The position numbers and the translations under genes were made by a program. A DNA stretch of 64,000 nt, taken from NCBI RefSeq assembly GCF_003217495.1, contig NZ_QJSW01000027.1, positions 1 through 64,000 on the forward strand, written 5' to 3'. Position 1 is the first letter of the stretch, and each line of letters starts with the position of its first letter. The notes beneath the pieces were generated by a model that was given only the letters and a program-made list of their open reading frames with translations, ran no database searches and had not been told where the DNA came from. Shown here one piece after another: positions 26,273 to 34,028 of this stretch. This DNA is from Paenibacillus barcinonensis. GTDB taxonomy: Bacteria > Bacillota > Bacilli > Paenibacillales > Paenibacillaceae.

Positions 26273-28780
26273 CTAACTTACAGTACGCGGGCGCTCCATT
26301 CGGCTAATACCCGGCATCCGCAAGGTAGCCCATTCCGGGCGGTAATGTTCAACTTTGCCTACCACAACCGTCATATCATCCAATATCTCCTGCTGCTGAT
26401 ATCGAATCACACTTTCGAGCAGACAATCTGCAAGTTCTTGAGGCTCATCTGTATCAATCTCCTGAATGAGACGTTTCATCCACAGCTCTTTGTTCACTGC
26501 GTATCCTGGAGCATCATAGATTCCGTCTGTCATCATGATCAAAATATCTCCTGGCTGTAGCTGTAGCGTGACCAGATCCACCTCTATATCTTTAATAATG
26601 CCTATCGGCAGATTGCTTGCCGAAACCTGAATAACCTCCTGTCCACGTTTAATAAAGCTCGGTGTAGAGCCGATTTTCATAAATGTTGTCTCTGCTGTGT
26701 ACTCATCAATCAGTGCCATATCCACTGTGGCATACATCTCTTCCGGAGAACGCAGCATCAGTACCGAATTGACGGACTTGATTGCCAGCTTCTCATCCAT
26801 GCCTGATTGAAGCAGCTGCTCCAGAATGTTCAGTGCGGCACTGCTCTCCATGCGGGCCCGCTCCCCGTTCCCCATTCCGTCACTCAGCGCAACAGCAAAC
26901 GTGCCATTGCCCAGCTCAACCGTACTGAAGCTGTCTCCCGACATCACATCGCCTCCCTTGGCCGCAGCCGCCACACCCGTTGTGACCTCAAACGTCTTTG
27001 CCGAGCCAAAAGTCACCGTTGCCAGCCCCTGACGTGGGTCTGTCATCGTTTCGTGCAGTACGGCAATATGCTCGTCCAGCACGTTAGAGATTAGCGGAGC
27101 GATCATTTTGCGGCACTCATCAAACCCCCTTGTATACGCGTGTACAATCTCAATCTCTACATTACCTGCTTCCAGATTAATAATCTCAATAGAATGAATG
27201 GATAATCCAAGAGACTCCAGCGCATCTCGAATCTGCTCCTCCTGCTGCACCATCTCCTCGCTTTCGCGTTGAATTTCTTTGGCCAGATCCTCCATCACCT
27301 GGGATACACCGGATAGCTGTTCGGCAACTAATTGACGACTATCAATAATCTGCCGCTTCCATTGCATATTGTGCTGATGCAGGCCATATTGGGCACGCAT
27401 CACTTCCAGCACCTCCTCAGGCTTGGCACATACCCTGTTCCATTCCACCGGAATTTGTTTGCCGGTCATCTCGGGGTTGGCCTCAATGGAACTCATCACA
27501 TCGGTCATATAGCTGTACGTTTGAATAAACTTGGCGTCCCAGCATTGCGAGCGCTTGAAGCAGCTCGCACAGGTGCCTTCAGCAACCGCATTCATGAAGT
27601 GTTCCATGCCACCTTCTTTGTGTACCGGTTCCCCCGCGCCGGACATCTGATCGAAGCTGCGGGACAATTGACGGAACACTTGAGAAAAGCGATTCACCCG
27701 TTCCGCAGTAATGTCCCGAATGCGTTTCGCATACTCATGCTGGGACTTGGTGTGATCCTGCGTACCCGGCACATATTTGGATATGGCAGAAAGCATACTC
27801 TTTGGCGTGAGCATAAACAGCACGATCGCCGCACACGTTTCCCATAATGAATTCATCACATCACCCGGACCACTCAAATATATGGATAAAATAGATGAAC
27901 CCAGCAGCATCCCCAGTGCAACCCCAGCACGTTTCCCTTCTCTAAGCATGCCCGCCAGCATACCGGCAAAGGCCAGCAGACTCATCTGATACACTGCGGA
28001 CATATCGGCCAGACTCAGAATCAGTCCTGTTATTACGCCAACCGATGCACCCAAGGGGGCACCGCCGACCAGCGCGAAGATGAGAATGAGATATCGGGAG
28101 AGCATGTGCTCCACCGAAAGCGACTGAATGGACCAGCCCACCGCTCCGGTCATGACCGAGGCCAGCAGAATGATCAGACACAGGATCTCCTCGTTCTTTA
28201 GGCTGAATTTCTTTTTGCGATACGTAAAAATCGGAATGGCCTGAATGAACACCAGGGTTAATACGAAGCTTAGCACCGAATCCATCGTCAGCATCAGCAT
28301 CGCATACCAGCTGAACGAAGGTCCTATCACAACAGCGAACAGCTTTACCATAAAAGTTGTCGTAAACACCATCGTTGGTGCATAAGATAACTCAGCGCGG
28401 TCATAAGACTCCAATCCCCGGAACAGCAGATAGAAGATAGCCATCTCGGACGCCACAATAAGCGAAACTGGAAACGGAGCAAACAGACTTCCTGCCAGCA
28501 AGGCTGCACCCACTGGAATGATGTAATCCCTGCGCATAAAAGCAATCACGGCAAAGTATGCAATCGCAAAAGGAGACAACTCATTCAGAATCATTGCTTT
28601 GCCCAGCAGAAATCCCATAAAGGTAAGCAGCAGTACCCATTTGCGCGAAGCTACCGCCTGGACAGCCTTGCGGGAACCCAACCAGTGCTTCAGACGTACG
28701 GACAGCTCCTCCCGAGCCGCAGCACCGCCTTTGCCTGCTTTCATTCCCGGAATTTGAATGACATTCCACTTCTCCATCAT
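26273..28780 (-). CDS. spoIIE: stage II sporulation protein E (SpoIIE phosphatase)
   Basis: The 835-residue protein has about ten membrane segments in residues 45-330, a central regulatory region with CASCFKRSQCW, and a C-terminal PP2C phosphatase domain (roughly the last 220 residues: GDSFSTVELGNGTFAVALSDGMGNGERA and LIMMTDGIYD, with metal-binding Asp residues). SpoIIE dephosphorylates SpoIIAA to free sigma-F in the forespore and helps polar septation. The ATG at 28780 has GGGGTG eight bases upstream; a TTG two codons earlier is less likely. Its promoter has the unusual 21-bp spacing known for Spo0A-activated spoIIE. Confidence 0.97.
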   Translation of the reverse strand: MMEKWNVIQIPGMKAGKGGAAAREELSVRLKHWLGSRKAVQAVASRKWVLLLTFMGFLLGKAMILNELSPFAIAYFAVIAFMRRDYIIPVGAALLAGSLFAPFPVSLIVASEMAIFYLLFRGLESYDRAELSYAPTMVFTTTFMVKLFAVVIGPSFSWYAMLMLTMDSVLSFVLTLVFIQAIPIFTYRKKKFSLKNEEILCLIILLASVMTGAVGWSIQSLSVEHMLSRYLILIFALVGGAPLGASVGVITGLILSLADMSAVYQMSLLAFAGMLAGMLREGKRAGVALGMLLGSSILSIYLSGPGDVMNSLWETCAAIVLFMLTPKSMLSAISKYVPGTQDHTKSQHEYAKRIRDITAERVNRFSQVFRQLSRSFDQMSGAGEPVHKEGGMEHFMNAVAEGTCASCFKRSQCWDAKFIQTYSYMTDVMSSIEANPEMTGKQIPVEWNRVCAKPEEVLEVMRAQYGLHQHNMQWKRQIIDSRQLVAEQLSGVSQVMEDLAKEIQRESEEMVQQEEQIRDALESLGLSIHSIEIINLEAGNVEIEIVHAYTRGFDECRKMIAPLISNVLDEHIAVLHETMTDPRQGLATVTFGSAKTFEVTTGVAAAAKGGDVMSGDSFSTVELGNGTFAVALSDGMGNGERARMESSAALNILEQLLQSGMDEKLAIKSVNSVLMLRSPEEMYATVDMALIDEYTAETTFMKIGSTPSFIKRGQEVIQVSASNLPIGIIKDIEVDLVTLQLQPGDILIMMTDGIYDAPGYAVNKELWMKRLIQEIDTDEPQELADCLLESVIRYQQQEILDDMTVVVGKVEHYRPEWATLRMPGISRMERPRTVS

Positions 28781-28836
28781 GCTCAAGGCACCCCATTCGA
28801 TTAATTTGATTTCGTGTTTCGTTCTCGATGGTTCTG

Positions 28837-28869
28837 ATTATAGATAGAATAGAAGACATAGTTTGTCAG
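28837..28869 (-). promoter_or_regulatory. spoIIE promoter with 21-bp spacer
   Basis: On the minus strand CTGACA (28864-28869) and TATAAT (28837-28842) are separated by 21 bp, too long for unaided sigma-A but the spacing described for the Spo0A-dependent B. subtilis spoIIE promoter. The -10 box is a perfect consensus. Confidence 0.75.
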
Positions 28870-29245
28870 AATAGCTGGACGAGCTGTAAAAAGTTTACGA
28901 CAAAAGAAACATCCACGGCGCGATGGTGTTAAACCCTCGGCCTTATTGTGGTTTTCCGGATTCCAGAGCAGACCAGTCTCGAGCCGTATGTCTGATTTTG
29001 AACGTGAAGCTGGAAGGTGTCGCCACGATCTGAGCAGGATAACTGGGGAATGCCACGGAAACCTGTCGGTAAAAAATGGAAGACGACAAATGTTCTTATC
29101 ATTCCTTCTAACCGTAGGTTGGAGCGCGGAAATGATGTCATGACTCAGCATAAAACGAATTCCTCTCCGAGGTTTCGCCGATATCAGAATCGGAATACAG
29201 CAGCTTCGGCATGTTCACTACACATGGGCTGGAGCTGGGAAGCAC
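28870..29245. other. non-coding upstream region of spoIIE
   Basis: About 380 bp contain the Spo0A-like sites but no convincing gene. B. subtilis has two tRNA genes at this place; here I find no T-arm (GGTTCGA-type) sequence on either strand. Minus-strand frames of 60-116 codons have no family features or ribosome binding site. Confidence 0.6.
28893..28905 (-). promoter_or_regulatory. candidate Spo0A box upstream of spoIIE
   Basis: The minus strand reads TTTTGTCGTAAAC, with core TGTCGTA against consensus TGTCGAA (six of seven). It lies about 25 bp upstream of the -35 box. A second, weaker TTTGTCGTC site is near 29081-29092. Confidence 0.55.
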
Positions 29246-29275
29246 AAAAAAACCGTTAGCCCACGGGCTAACGGT
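29246..29275 (-). terminator. terminator of the S1-domain gene
   Basis: ACCGTTAGCCC (29252-29262) and GGGCTAACGGT (29265-29275) form an 11-bp perfect stem with a two-base loop, followed on the minus strand by seven T residues. Confidence 0.92.
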
Positions 29276-29306
29276 CTGCTTATATATTCAAATCAGGTTG
29301 GACAGA

Positions 29307-29831
29307 TTACACACGCTTCGCGCCACGGCCGCCGCGTTTGCCTTCTGTATTCTTCTTAAGCGAAGAAATGCGTTCTTCACTATCTTTCAGGAAGCGTGAC
29401 ATTTTATCCTCAAATGAAGGTTTGCCTGCTGCGGGCTTGAAAGAACGGCCTCCGCGGTCACGGTTAAACCCACCGCCACCACCACGACCTTGGCCACCAC
29501 TTGGGCCTCCGCCGCCAAATCGTTCGCGATCTCCTCCACTGCGTTCCGGTCTAGGAGCTCTTGGGGGTCTGGATTGTGTTTGCTGCTCTACCGGTTTGTC
29601 AACAGCCTGTTTAATGGAAAGTCCGATCTTGCCGTCCTTGTCAACGTTGATAACCTTTACTGTGACTTGGTCATTCAGCTTCAGGTGGTCGTTGACATCT
29701 TTGACATAATTGTCGGCGATTTCCGAGATGTGAACGAGACCCGTGACACCTCCTGACAGATCCACAAATGCTCCAAAATGCGTGATTCCTGTCACCTTGC
29801 CCTCTAACTTGGTGCCCACTTCAATTGCCAT
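29307..29831 (-). CDS. yabR: S1 RNA-binding domain protein (YabR-like)
   Basis: The 174-residue protein has one S1 domain (about 5-75: GTKLEGKVTGITHFGAFVDLSGGVTGLVHISEI) like polynucleotide phosphorylase or general stress protein 13, then an Arg/Gly-rich tail with RGGGGG repeats and a basic C-terminus, a common RNA-binding extension. The start at 29831 has AGGGAGG 13 bases upstream. Between divIC and spoIIE, it matches B. subtilis yabR but with a longer Gly-rich tail. The target RNA is unknown. Confidence 0.88.
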   Translation of the reverse strand: MAIEVGTKLEGKVTGITHFGAFVDLSGGVTGLVHISEIADNYVKDVNDHLKLNDQVTVKVINVDKDGKIGLSIKQAVDKPVEQQTQSRPPRAPRPERSGGDRERFGGGGPSGGQGRGGGGGFNRDRGGRSFKPAAGKPSFEDKMSRFLKDSEERISSLKKNTEGKRGGRGAKRV

Positions 29832-29905
29832 AGAATAAAATGATCCTCCCTTAAAAATATACAACCCGATTTTTTGAATGCCAAAATCATGCTGCGCTAC
29901 TTGTA

Positions 29906-29935
29906 ATTATACCTTATGCCATAAACCAAGGTCAA
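29906..29935 (-). promoter_or_regulatory. promoter of the S1-domain gene
   Basis: TTGACC (complement of 29930-29935) and TATAAT (complement of 29906-29911) are 18 bp apart, about 75 bp upstream of the start codon. Confidence 0.7.
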
Positions 29936-30029
29936 CTGAGCACAAGCCCAATGGAGAGCCTATTTTTTCCGATTTAACCGCATAAGACGTACTGAAATGA
30001 GACCTTGCTCAGCAAAGAGCCTGATTCCA

Positions 30030-30365
30030 TTAGTTCCCTGCCCCTTCAACCTGAATTGGCGTTTCTTCAGGCAGGTAGTATCCTTTTTTTCGTGCCAGCT
30101 GTCCTATGTATTCAGGGTCCTTCAACCGGCTGACTTCATACTTCAGCTGCTCCAGCTGCTGCTTCGTTTCCTGCTTTGACGTTTGCTGTGCAGCCAAATG
30201 AGAACTCTTGTCCGAAATTTGCCCATTCTGCATCAGAAACGTATATCCCGCCCAGATTGTAAAACAGGTGACAAATGTCAACCAAATCATGAGACGTCTT
30301 CGCGCACCGGCAGATTTCCCTTGATTGGCTGCACTCTTCTTTGTACCCCTAGGTGTTCTACTCAT
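30030..30365 (-). CDS. divIC: cell-division protein DivIC (FtsB-like septum initiator)
   Basis: The 111-residue bitopic protein has a basic cytoplasmic N-terminus, one membrane segment (about 25-45, MIWLTFVTCFTIWAGYTFL) and an extracellular coiled coil (about 60-85, KQETKQQLEQLKYEVSRLKD) ending in YIGQLARKKGYYLP. DivIC forms a complex with FtsL and DivIB at the septum. The ATG at 30365 has AAGGAGGT seven bases upstream and overlaps the end of yabQ, so it is coupled to the spore-coat genes. Confidence 0.92.
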   Translation of the reverse strand: MSRTPRGTKKSAANQGKSAGARRRLMIWLTFVTCFTIWAGYTFLMQNGQISDKSSHLAAQQTSKQETKQQLEQLKYEVSRLKDPEYIGQLARKKGYYLPEETPIQVEGAGN

Positions 30366-30948
30366 TCCCCGGACCTCCTTGAAACCAGCGTTTCCATATC
30401 GCTGCAATTCTTGTACCCGCTTGGACCATCCATCGAGGCGTTATCCAATATCTCAGGAGTGGCCTGAACATCCAGCGGAACAATTTGCCGAAAGGGATTA
30501 AACATTGCAACACCAGTTTGCCCAGGAATATTAGTATCGCAAGCATGAAGCCGAATAATACACGTACTAAGCGATATATTCCTTTCGCTGGCATCACAAT
30601 CAGGATGTTAAGGATATGTCCACACCACTGGATCAGTGTTCTTGCGAGTTTAATTAACATTACCACAAAACGCTGGGTTGTAACACTTAAAAGCCAAAAA
30701 TAGAAGCAAACCCCGATAATCAGCCCCAAAAAGACATAAAACCGCAGCTGTCCGTGATTCCCGGCATATAGCATCCGAAATACGAACAGCCCGGAGGCAA
30801 CCCAGTACAACAGGTCGAGCGTGTGGATGCTCCACTTCGGAAATCGCAGCTGATCAGACAGTACCCGGTAACTGTCGTAAGCCACGCCCATCACGACTCC
30901 CGATAACAGCATCCAGGTCAGTGTGATCCACTGCGCATCGAGAATCAT
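30358..30948 (-). CDS. yabQ: spore cortex protein YabQ
   Basis: This 196-residue membrane protein has about five hydrophobic segments, beginning TLTWMLLSGVVMGVAYDSYRVL, the family signature, then a basic C-terminus. YabQ in B. subtilis is needed for spore cortex formation and is made in the mother cell. It overlaps yabP by four bases and divIC by eight. The 3' half (about 115-170) is less conserved in appearance. Confidence 0.93.
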   Translation of the reverse strand: MILDAQWITLTWMLLSGVVMGVAYDSYRVLSDQLRFPKWSIHTLDLLYWVASGLFVFRMLYAGNHGQLRFYVFLGLIIGVCFYFWLLSVTTQRFVVMLIKLARTLIQWCGHILNILIVMPAKGIYRLVRVLFGFMLAILIFLGKLVLQCLIPFGKLFRWMFRPLLRYWITPRWMVQAGTRIAAIWKRWFQGGPGNE

Positions 30949-31232
30949 CGGAACATCTTGCCGAACAGGCCTTTGCTGTTTTTGGATTGGGAACCGGGGT
31001 CCAGATATTGAAGCGAGCTGACCGTACCCTCAATAGATAACAGGCCTTCCTCCAGGCTCAGGTTTTTGATATGTAGATTATGCCCCCGGATGGTCAGATG
31101 CCCAAGCTCGGTCTGTAACAGAAATTCCTCACTATCAAAGCTCTCCACATTGGAGACTCCTGTCAAGTCCAGCAGTTTCCGATTTTGCATGCTCAAATGA
31201 TGCTGTTTGGCCTTCCCTCCGTGCTCAACCAT
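30945..31232 (-). CDS. yabP: sporulation protein YabP
   Basis: The 95-residue YabP/YqfC-family protein reads KLLDLTGVSNVESFDSEEFLLQTELGHLTIRGHNLHIKNLSLEEGLLSIEG, the full domain. The ATG at 31232 has AAGGAGG ten bases upstream. It is first in yabP-yabQ-divIC and is preceded by a sigma-E-like promoter, agreeing with mother-cell expression in B. subtilis. The longer frame up to 31493 runs through the upstream terminator and is rejected. Confidence 0.93.
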   Translation of the reverse strand: MVEHGGKAKQHHLSMQNRKLLDLTGVSNVESFDSEEFLLQTELGHLTIRGHNLHIKNLSLEEGLLSIEGTVSSLQYLDPGSQSKNSKGLFGKMFR

Positions 31233-31260
31233 GGCATGTACCCCTCCTTCTTTAGTACAT

Positions 31261-31290
31261 AGCTTATGGACGAGAGCCACAGAATAGAAC
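31261..31290 (-). promoter_or_regulatory. candidate sigma-E promoter of yabP-yabQ
   Basis: On the minus strand GTTCTATT (31283-31290) and CATAAGCT (31261-31268) are 14 bp apart, resembling the sigma-E consensus GTCATATT-14-CATACANT. It lies 28 bp before the yabP start codon. Confidence 0.5.
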
Positions 31291-31331
31291 CACTGCCCAC
31301 AGATCAATTCCTCTCTCTTGCATGCAAGCAT

Positions 31332-31365
31332 AAAAAACGCCCTTCCGATAACGGAAGGACGCTTT
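31332..31365 (-). terminator. terminator of the HU-rqcP unit
   Basis: CCTTCCG/CGGAAGG with flanking CG pairs forms a tight hairpin followed by six T residues on the minus strand, about 35 nt after rqcP. It isolates yabP from HU transcription. Confidence 0.88.
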
Positions 31366-31401
31366 AAGCAATCTAAAATAATACATATTACGAGATTAGA
31401 A

Positions 31402-31680
31402 CTACCAGTCCATCCCGTTATCCTTGGCAATCGGCTCTTCCTTAACCAAGGTATAGAGGCTGCTCGCCTCATCCTTCTTGGTGCTCTCGGCAAGACGCTC
31501 CACCTTCACAGTGACCAGCTTCTGTCCAAACTGAACCGTCAGCTCATCGCCTACCTTGACAGCAGCGCTGGGCTTAGCTTCCCGTCCGTTCACCAGAACA
31601 CGTCCTTGTTCAGACACGTCCTTGGCTACCGTACGGCGTTTGATCAGCCGAGATACCTTCAGGAATTTATCAAGACGCAT
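31402..31680 (-). CDS. rqcP: S4-domain ribosome quality-control protein RqcP (Hsp15 family)
   Basis: This 92-residue protein is mostly one S4 RNA-binding domain (MRLDKFLKVSRLIKRRTVAKDVSEQGRVLVNGREAKPSAAVKVGDEL). RqcP (formerly YabO) acts with RqcH to add alanine tails to stalled nascent chains on large ribosomal subunits. Its ATG overlaps the HU stop codon (TAATG), so the two are translationally coupled. Confidence 0.93.
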   Translation of the reverse strand: MRLDKFLKVSRLIKRRTVAKDVSEQGRVLVNGREAKPSAAVKVGDELTVQFGQKLVTVKVERLAESTKKDEASSLYTLVKEEPIAKDNGMDW

Positions 31681-31952
31681 TATTTTACAGCTTCTTTAAG
31701 CTTGTTGCCTGCTTTGAATGCAGGAACAGTGGACTCAGGAATCACGATCTCATTCCCTGTTTGCGGGTTACGTCCGGTACGACCGGAGCGTTTGCGGGTT
31801 TCAAAAGTGCCAAAGCCGATCAGTTGTACTTTGTCGCCGCTAGCAAGTGCATCTGTAATTTCGCCCAAAAAGCCATTCAATACGGACTCGACATCTTTCT
31901 TAGTCAAGCCGCTTTTGTTAGAAATGTTGTTGATCAGGTCTGTTTTGTTCAT
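31680..31952 (-). CDS. hup: histone-like DNA-binding protein HU
   Basis: At 90 residues it is the standard HU length, with the dimer core MNKTDLINNISNKSGLTKKDVE, the arm region GFGTFETRKRSGRTGRNPQTG and the tip Pro in IVIPESTVPAFKAGNKLKEAV. HU compacts and bends DNA. GGGAGG precedes the ATG. It sits between yabN and rqcP, where B. subtilis has no HU gene. The upstream region has a LexA-box-like palindrome. Confidence 0.96.
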   Translation of the reverse strand: MNKTDLINNISNKSGLTKKDVESVLNGFLGEITDALASGDKVQLIGFGTFETRKRSGRTGRNPQTGNEIVIPESTVPAFKAGNKLKEAVK

Positions 31953-32270
31953 GTTTAAAAGCCTCCCAAATTGAAAAAAAAGTATCTGCGAGCCTAGCAG
32001 CCCTTATATGGACCAAGCCAATTCTCGCACGGTTACTACACATGTATTCTGGCTTGCATGCTAAATTCCTGCCTTGGCCTGCGACTTTTTTTAGCTTTTG
32101 TCGCACGATTGCAAAGATTCATCTAAGTCCAGTACCCGAAATGCTCTCATGTTAAACACCGTCAGTTACCAGGTTTCGCACATGGTTATGAACACATGTT
32201 CGTATCATCATAACATATAGGCTGGCTTAATTGGAATAAGCAGTTTGGATATTCTGGAAAAACAAATCGA
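31953..32270. other. upstream region of the HU gene
   Basis: This 318-bp gap holds a possible promoter (TTCCAA-18-TATGAT, -10 at 32207-32212, minus strand), a LexA-like palindrome at 32189-32202 and an inverted repeat TGCGAC...GTCGCA at about 32079-32106 separated by an A/T-rich loop. No gene was found. Confidence 0.5.
32189..32202. promoter_or_regulatory. candidate LexA/DinR operator at the HU promoter
   Basis: On the minus strand the site reads CGAACATGTGTTCA, matching 13 of 14 positions of the Bacillus LexA consensus CGAACRNRYGTTYC. It would overlap the transcription start predicted from the -10 box at 32207-32212. An eight-base palindromic core of this kind is expected about once by chance in a window this size. 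Confidence 0.35.
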
Positions 32271-33764
32271 CTACAGTCCTGCCTTCTTGGCTTGTTGCCA
32301 GAACTGCTCCATCTCTTCTACCGAGCTGTCTGCAGGTGTTTTGCCCTGCTCATGCAGCCGATCCTCGATGAATTGGAATCTGGCAACAAACTTGCGGTTG
32401 GTCGCTGCAAGTGCTTCCTCCGGGTCTGTATCAATAAAACGCGCTACGTTAGCTGTAGCGAACAATACATCCCCAAGCTCCAGCTTGCGAGCCTCGGCAT
32501 CATGTCCTTGCTGCACCGCTTCTTTCAGCTCGGCAAGCTCTTCCTCGATTTTGGCAAATACACCCTCCACATTATCCCAGTCAAAGCCAACTTTGGCTGC
32601 CTTCTTCTGGAGTTTATAGCCTTTCATAAGAGCTGGCAGATCACGCGGTATGCCGTCCAGTACAGAGGTTTTCTGTATATCCTGGCCTTTGCGTTTCTTC
32701 TCCTCTGCCTTCATCTGTTCCCAGTTTTGCAACGCTTCATTCGCATCTTCGGCCTGATTATCACCGAATACATGAGGATGACGGAAGATCAGCTTGTCGT
32801 TCAACCCCTCGATCACATCATACACATTAAATGTGCCGATCTCTTCTTCCATCTGGGCATGCAACATAACCTGCAAAAGCAAATCCCCCAGCTCTTCTTT
32901 CATATGATCCGGGTCATCCTCATCAATGGTTTCAATGACCTCATATGTCTCTTCAATCAGATTTTTACGGATGGACTGATGTGTCTGCTCCTGATCCCAC
33001 GGGCAACCACCCGGGCTGCGAAGAATGTTGACGATCTCATGTAGACGCGCAAAAGATCGACGGCGCAGCATATCATCTGTATTTTTGGGAACATAGATTA
33101 ACGACAGATTGCCATAGCCGGGGGTACGATCCAGTTCATGCAACGGCACCTTGTGAATGATCTCCTGCCCCTGCACACCAAGCGCATGGCCTACAAACAC
33201 CGGATAATCATCCGGGTAAACCTCCATCAGGCACAGCTTCACATCCGAAGCGGTGAACACATCATATACTTGTCCTATCAGCGTGTGCAGTTGCGGCTGA
33301 ACCAGTTCAGGATTCAGACTGCTGGCATCCAGCAATTGAAAGCCTTCAATGGGATCAAAGCCCAGCCGGATAAACGCTTCGTCCAGAAAGCTCTCCCCGC
33401 CCATGACCCGCAGCGAAATGCCCTGCTGTGGGCAGCGCTCCTTCAGCAGTCTTACACTGGCTTCAGCCACCATTGGATGGCCCGGTACTGCATAGACAAT
33501 CTCGGTGCCAGCAGCTCCTGTACGTGCAGCCTCGATTAGTCGGCTTGCAATCTCCTCATACACCTCCGGGAAAGAGGATTTGGACTCATAGATGGCGTCA
33601 AATGACGTCATCTCCAGCCCCTCCTGCTGCAGATCATTCAATACCGGATGATCCAATGTGCGTACATATAATGTAGCCGCATGTTTCATTTTTTTCATAA
33701 TACCTAATGTTAATTGGTCCGCATCCCCGGAACCCAGACCTACCACTGTCAACGCTGCACTCAT
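32271..33764 (-). CDS. yabN: YabN: tetrapyrrole-methylase-like plus MazG nucleotide pyrophosphohydrolase
   Basis: The 497-residue fusion has an N-terminal methylase-fold domain (about 1-220: TVVGLGSGDADQLTLG, YAVPGHPMVAE) and two MazG-type domains (about 245-490) with LIEETYEVIETID..HMKEELGDLLLQVMLHAQM, the acidic Mg-binding signature, and a second copy LAELKEAV...KLELGDVLFATANVARF. MazG hydrolyses nucleoside triphosphates to monophosphates. The methylase part has no known substrate. It is preceded by an extended -10 promoter and a structured leader. Confidence 0.93.
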   Translation of the reverse strand: MSAALTVVGLGSGDADQLTLGIMKKMKHAATLYVRTLDHPVLNDLQQEGLEMTSFDAIYESKSSFPEVYEEIASRLIEAARTGAAGTEIVYAVPGHPMVAEASVRLLKERCPQQGISLRVMGGESFLDEAFIRLGFDPIEGFQLLDASSLNPELVQPQLHTLIGQVYDVFTASDVKLCLMEVYPDDYPVFVGHALGVQGQEIIHKVPLHELDRTPGYGNLSLIYVPKNTDDMLRRRSFARLHEIVNILRSPGGCPWDQEQTHQSIRKNLIEETYEVIETIDEDDPDHMKEELGDLLLQVMLHAQMEEEIGTFNVYDVIEGLNDKLIFRHPHVFGDNQAEDANEALQNWEQMKAEEKKRKGQDIQKTSVLDGIPRDLPALMKGYKLQKKAAKVGFDWDNVEGVFAKIEEELAELKEAVQQGHDAEARKLELGDVLFATANVARFIDTDPEEALAATNRKFVARFQFIEDRLHEQGKTPADSSVEEMEQFWQQAKKAGL

Positions 33765-33786
33765 TGTGATAAAACCTCCATCCGAA

Positions 33787-33873
33787 CCATCCTGCTCGCT
33801 ACACTTGTACAGTGCTTATTCTTATGGCGCATATACGCCCGATAAACATGTCTATTCCGTGCGAACAGGATGG
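33787..33873 (-). other. inverted repeat in the yabN 5' leader
   Basis: CCATCCTGCTCGC (33787-33799) is complementary to GCGAACAGGATGG (33861-33873) with one wobble, enclosing about 60 nt that contain smaller hairpins (GGCG/CGCC). The 3' arm ends a few bases before the yabN ribosome binding site (GATGGAGG). Confidence 0.5.
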
Positions 33874-33891
33874 CGCTCGATAATTACACGT

Positions 33892-33900
33892 ATTATACCA
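33892..33900 (-). promoter_or_regulatory. extended -10 promoter of yabN
   Basis: The minus strand reads TGGTATAAT, a perfect extended -10 box. The -35 region is poor (TTATAG, 18 bp upstream), as allowed for extended -10 promoters. The predicted leader is about 120 nt. Confidence 0.6.
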
Positions 33901-34028
33901 GAATCTGTAGATATCCTATAATCACATCTGCACTATAGTCGTTTGGCAGACCCTTTCCTGAGGGGCGAGCCGCATAAGCGGATACCGTAGCGGTACAGCT
34001 TAGCGGCGATGCGTGCGCAGTGCGTGGG

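Noticed and set aside
28801..29151. 116-codon minus-strand frame upstream of spoIIE
   Set aside because: It crosses the spoIIE promoter and Spo0A-like site, has no ribosome binding site, and shows no family features.
28870..29245. Possible tRNA genes, as at this place in B. subtilis
   Set aside because: No T-arm (GGTTCGA-type) or matching acceptor stem was found on either strand.
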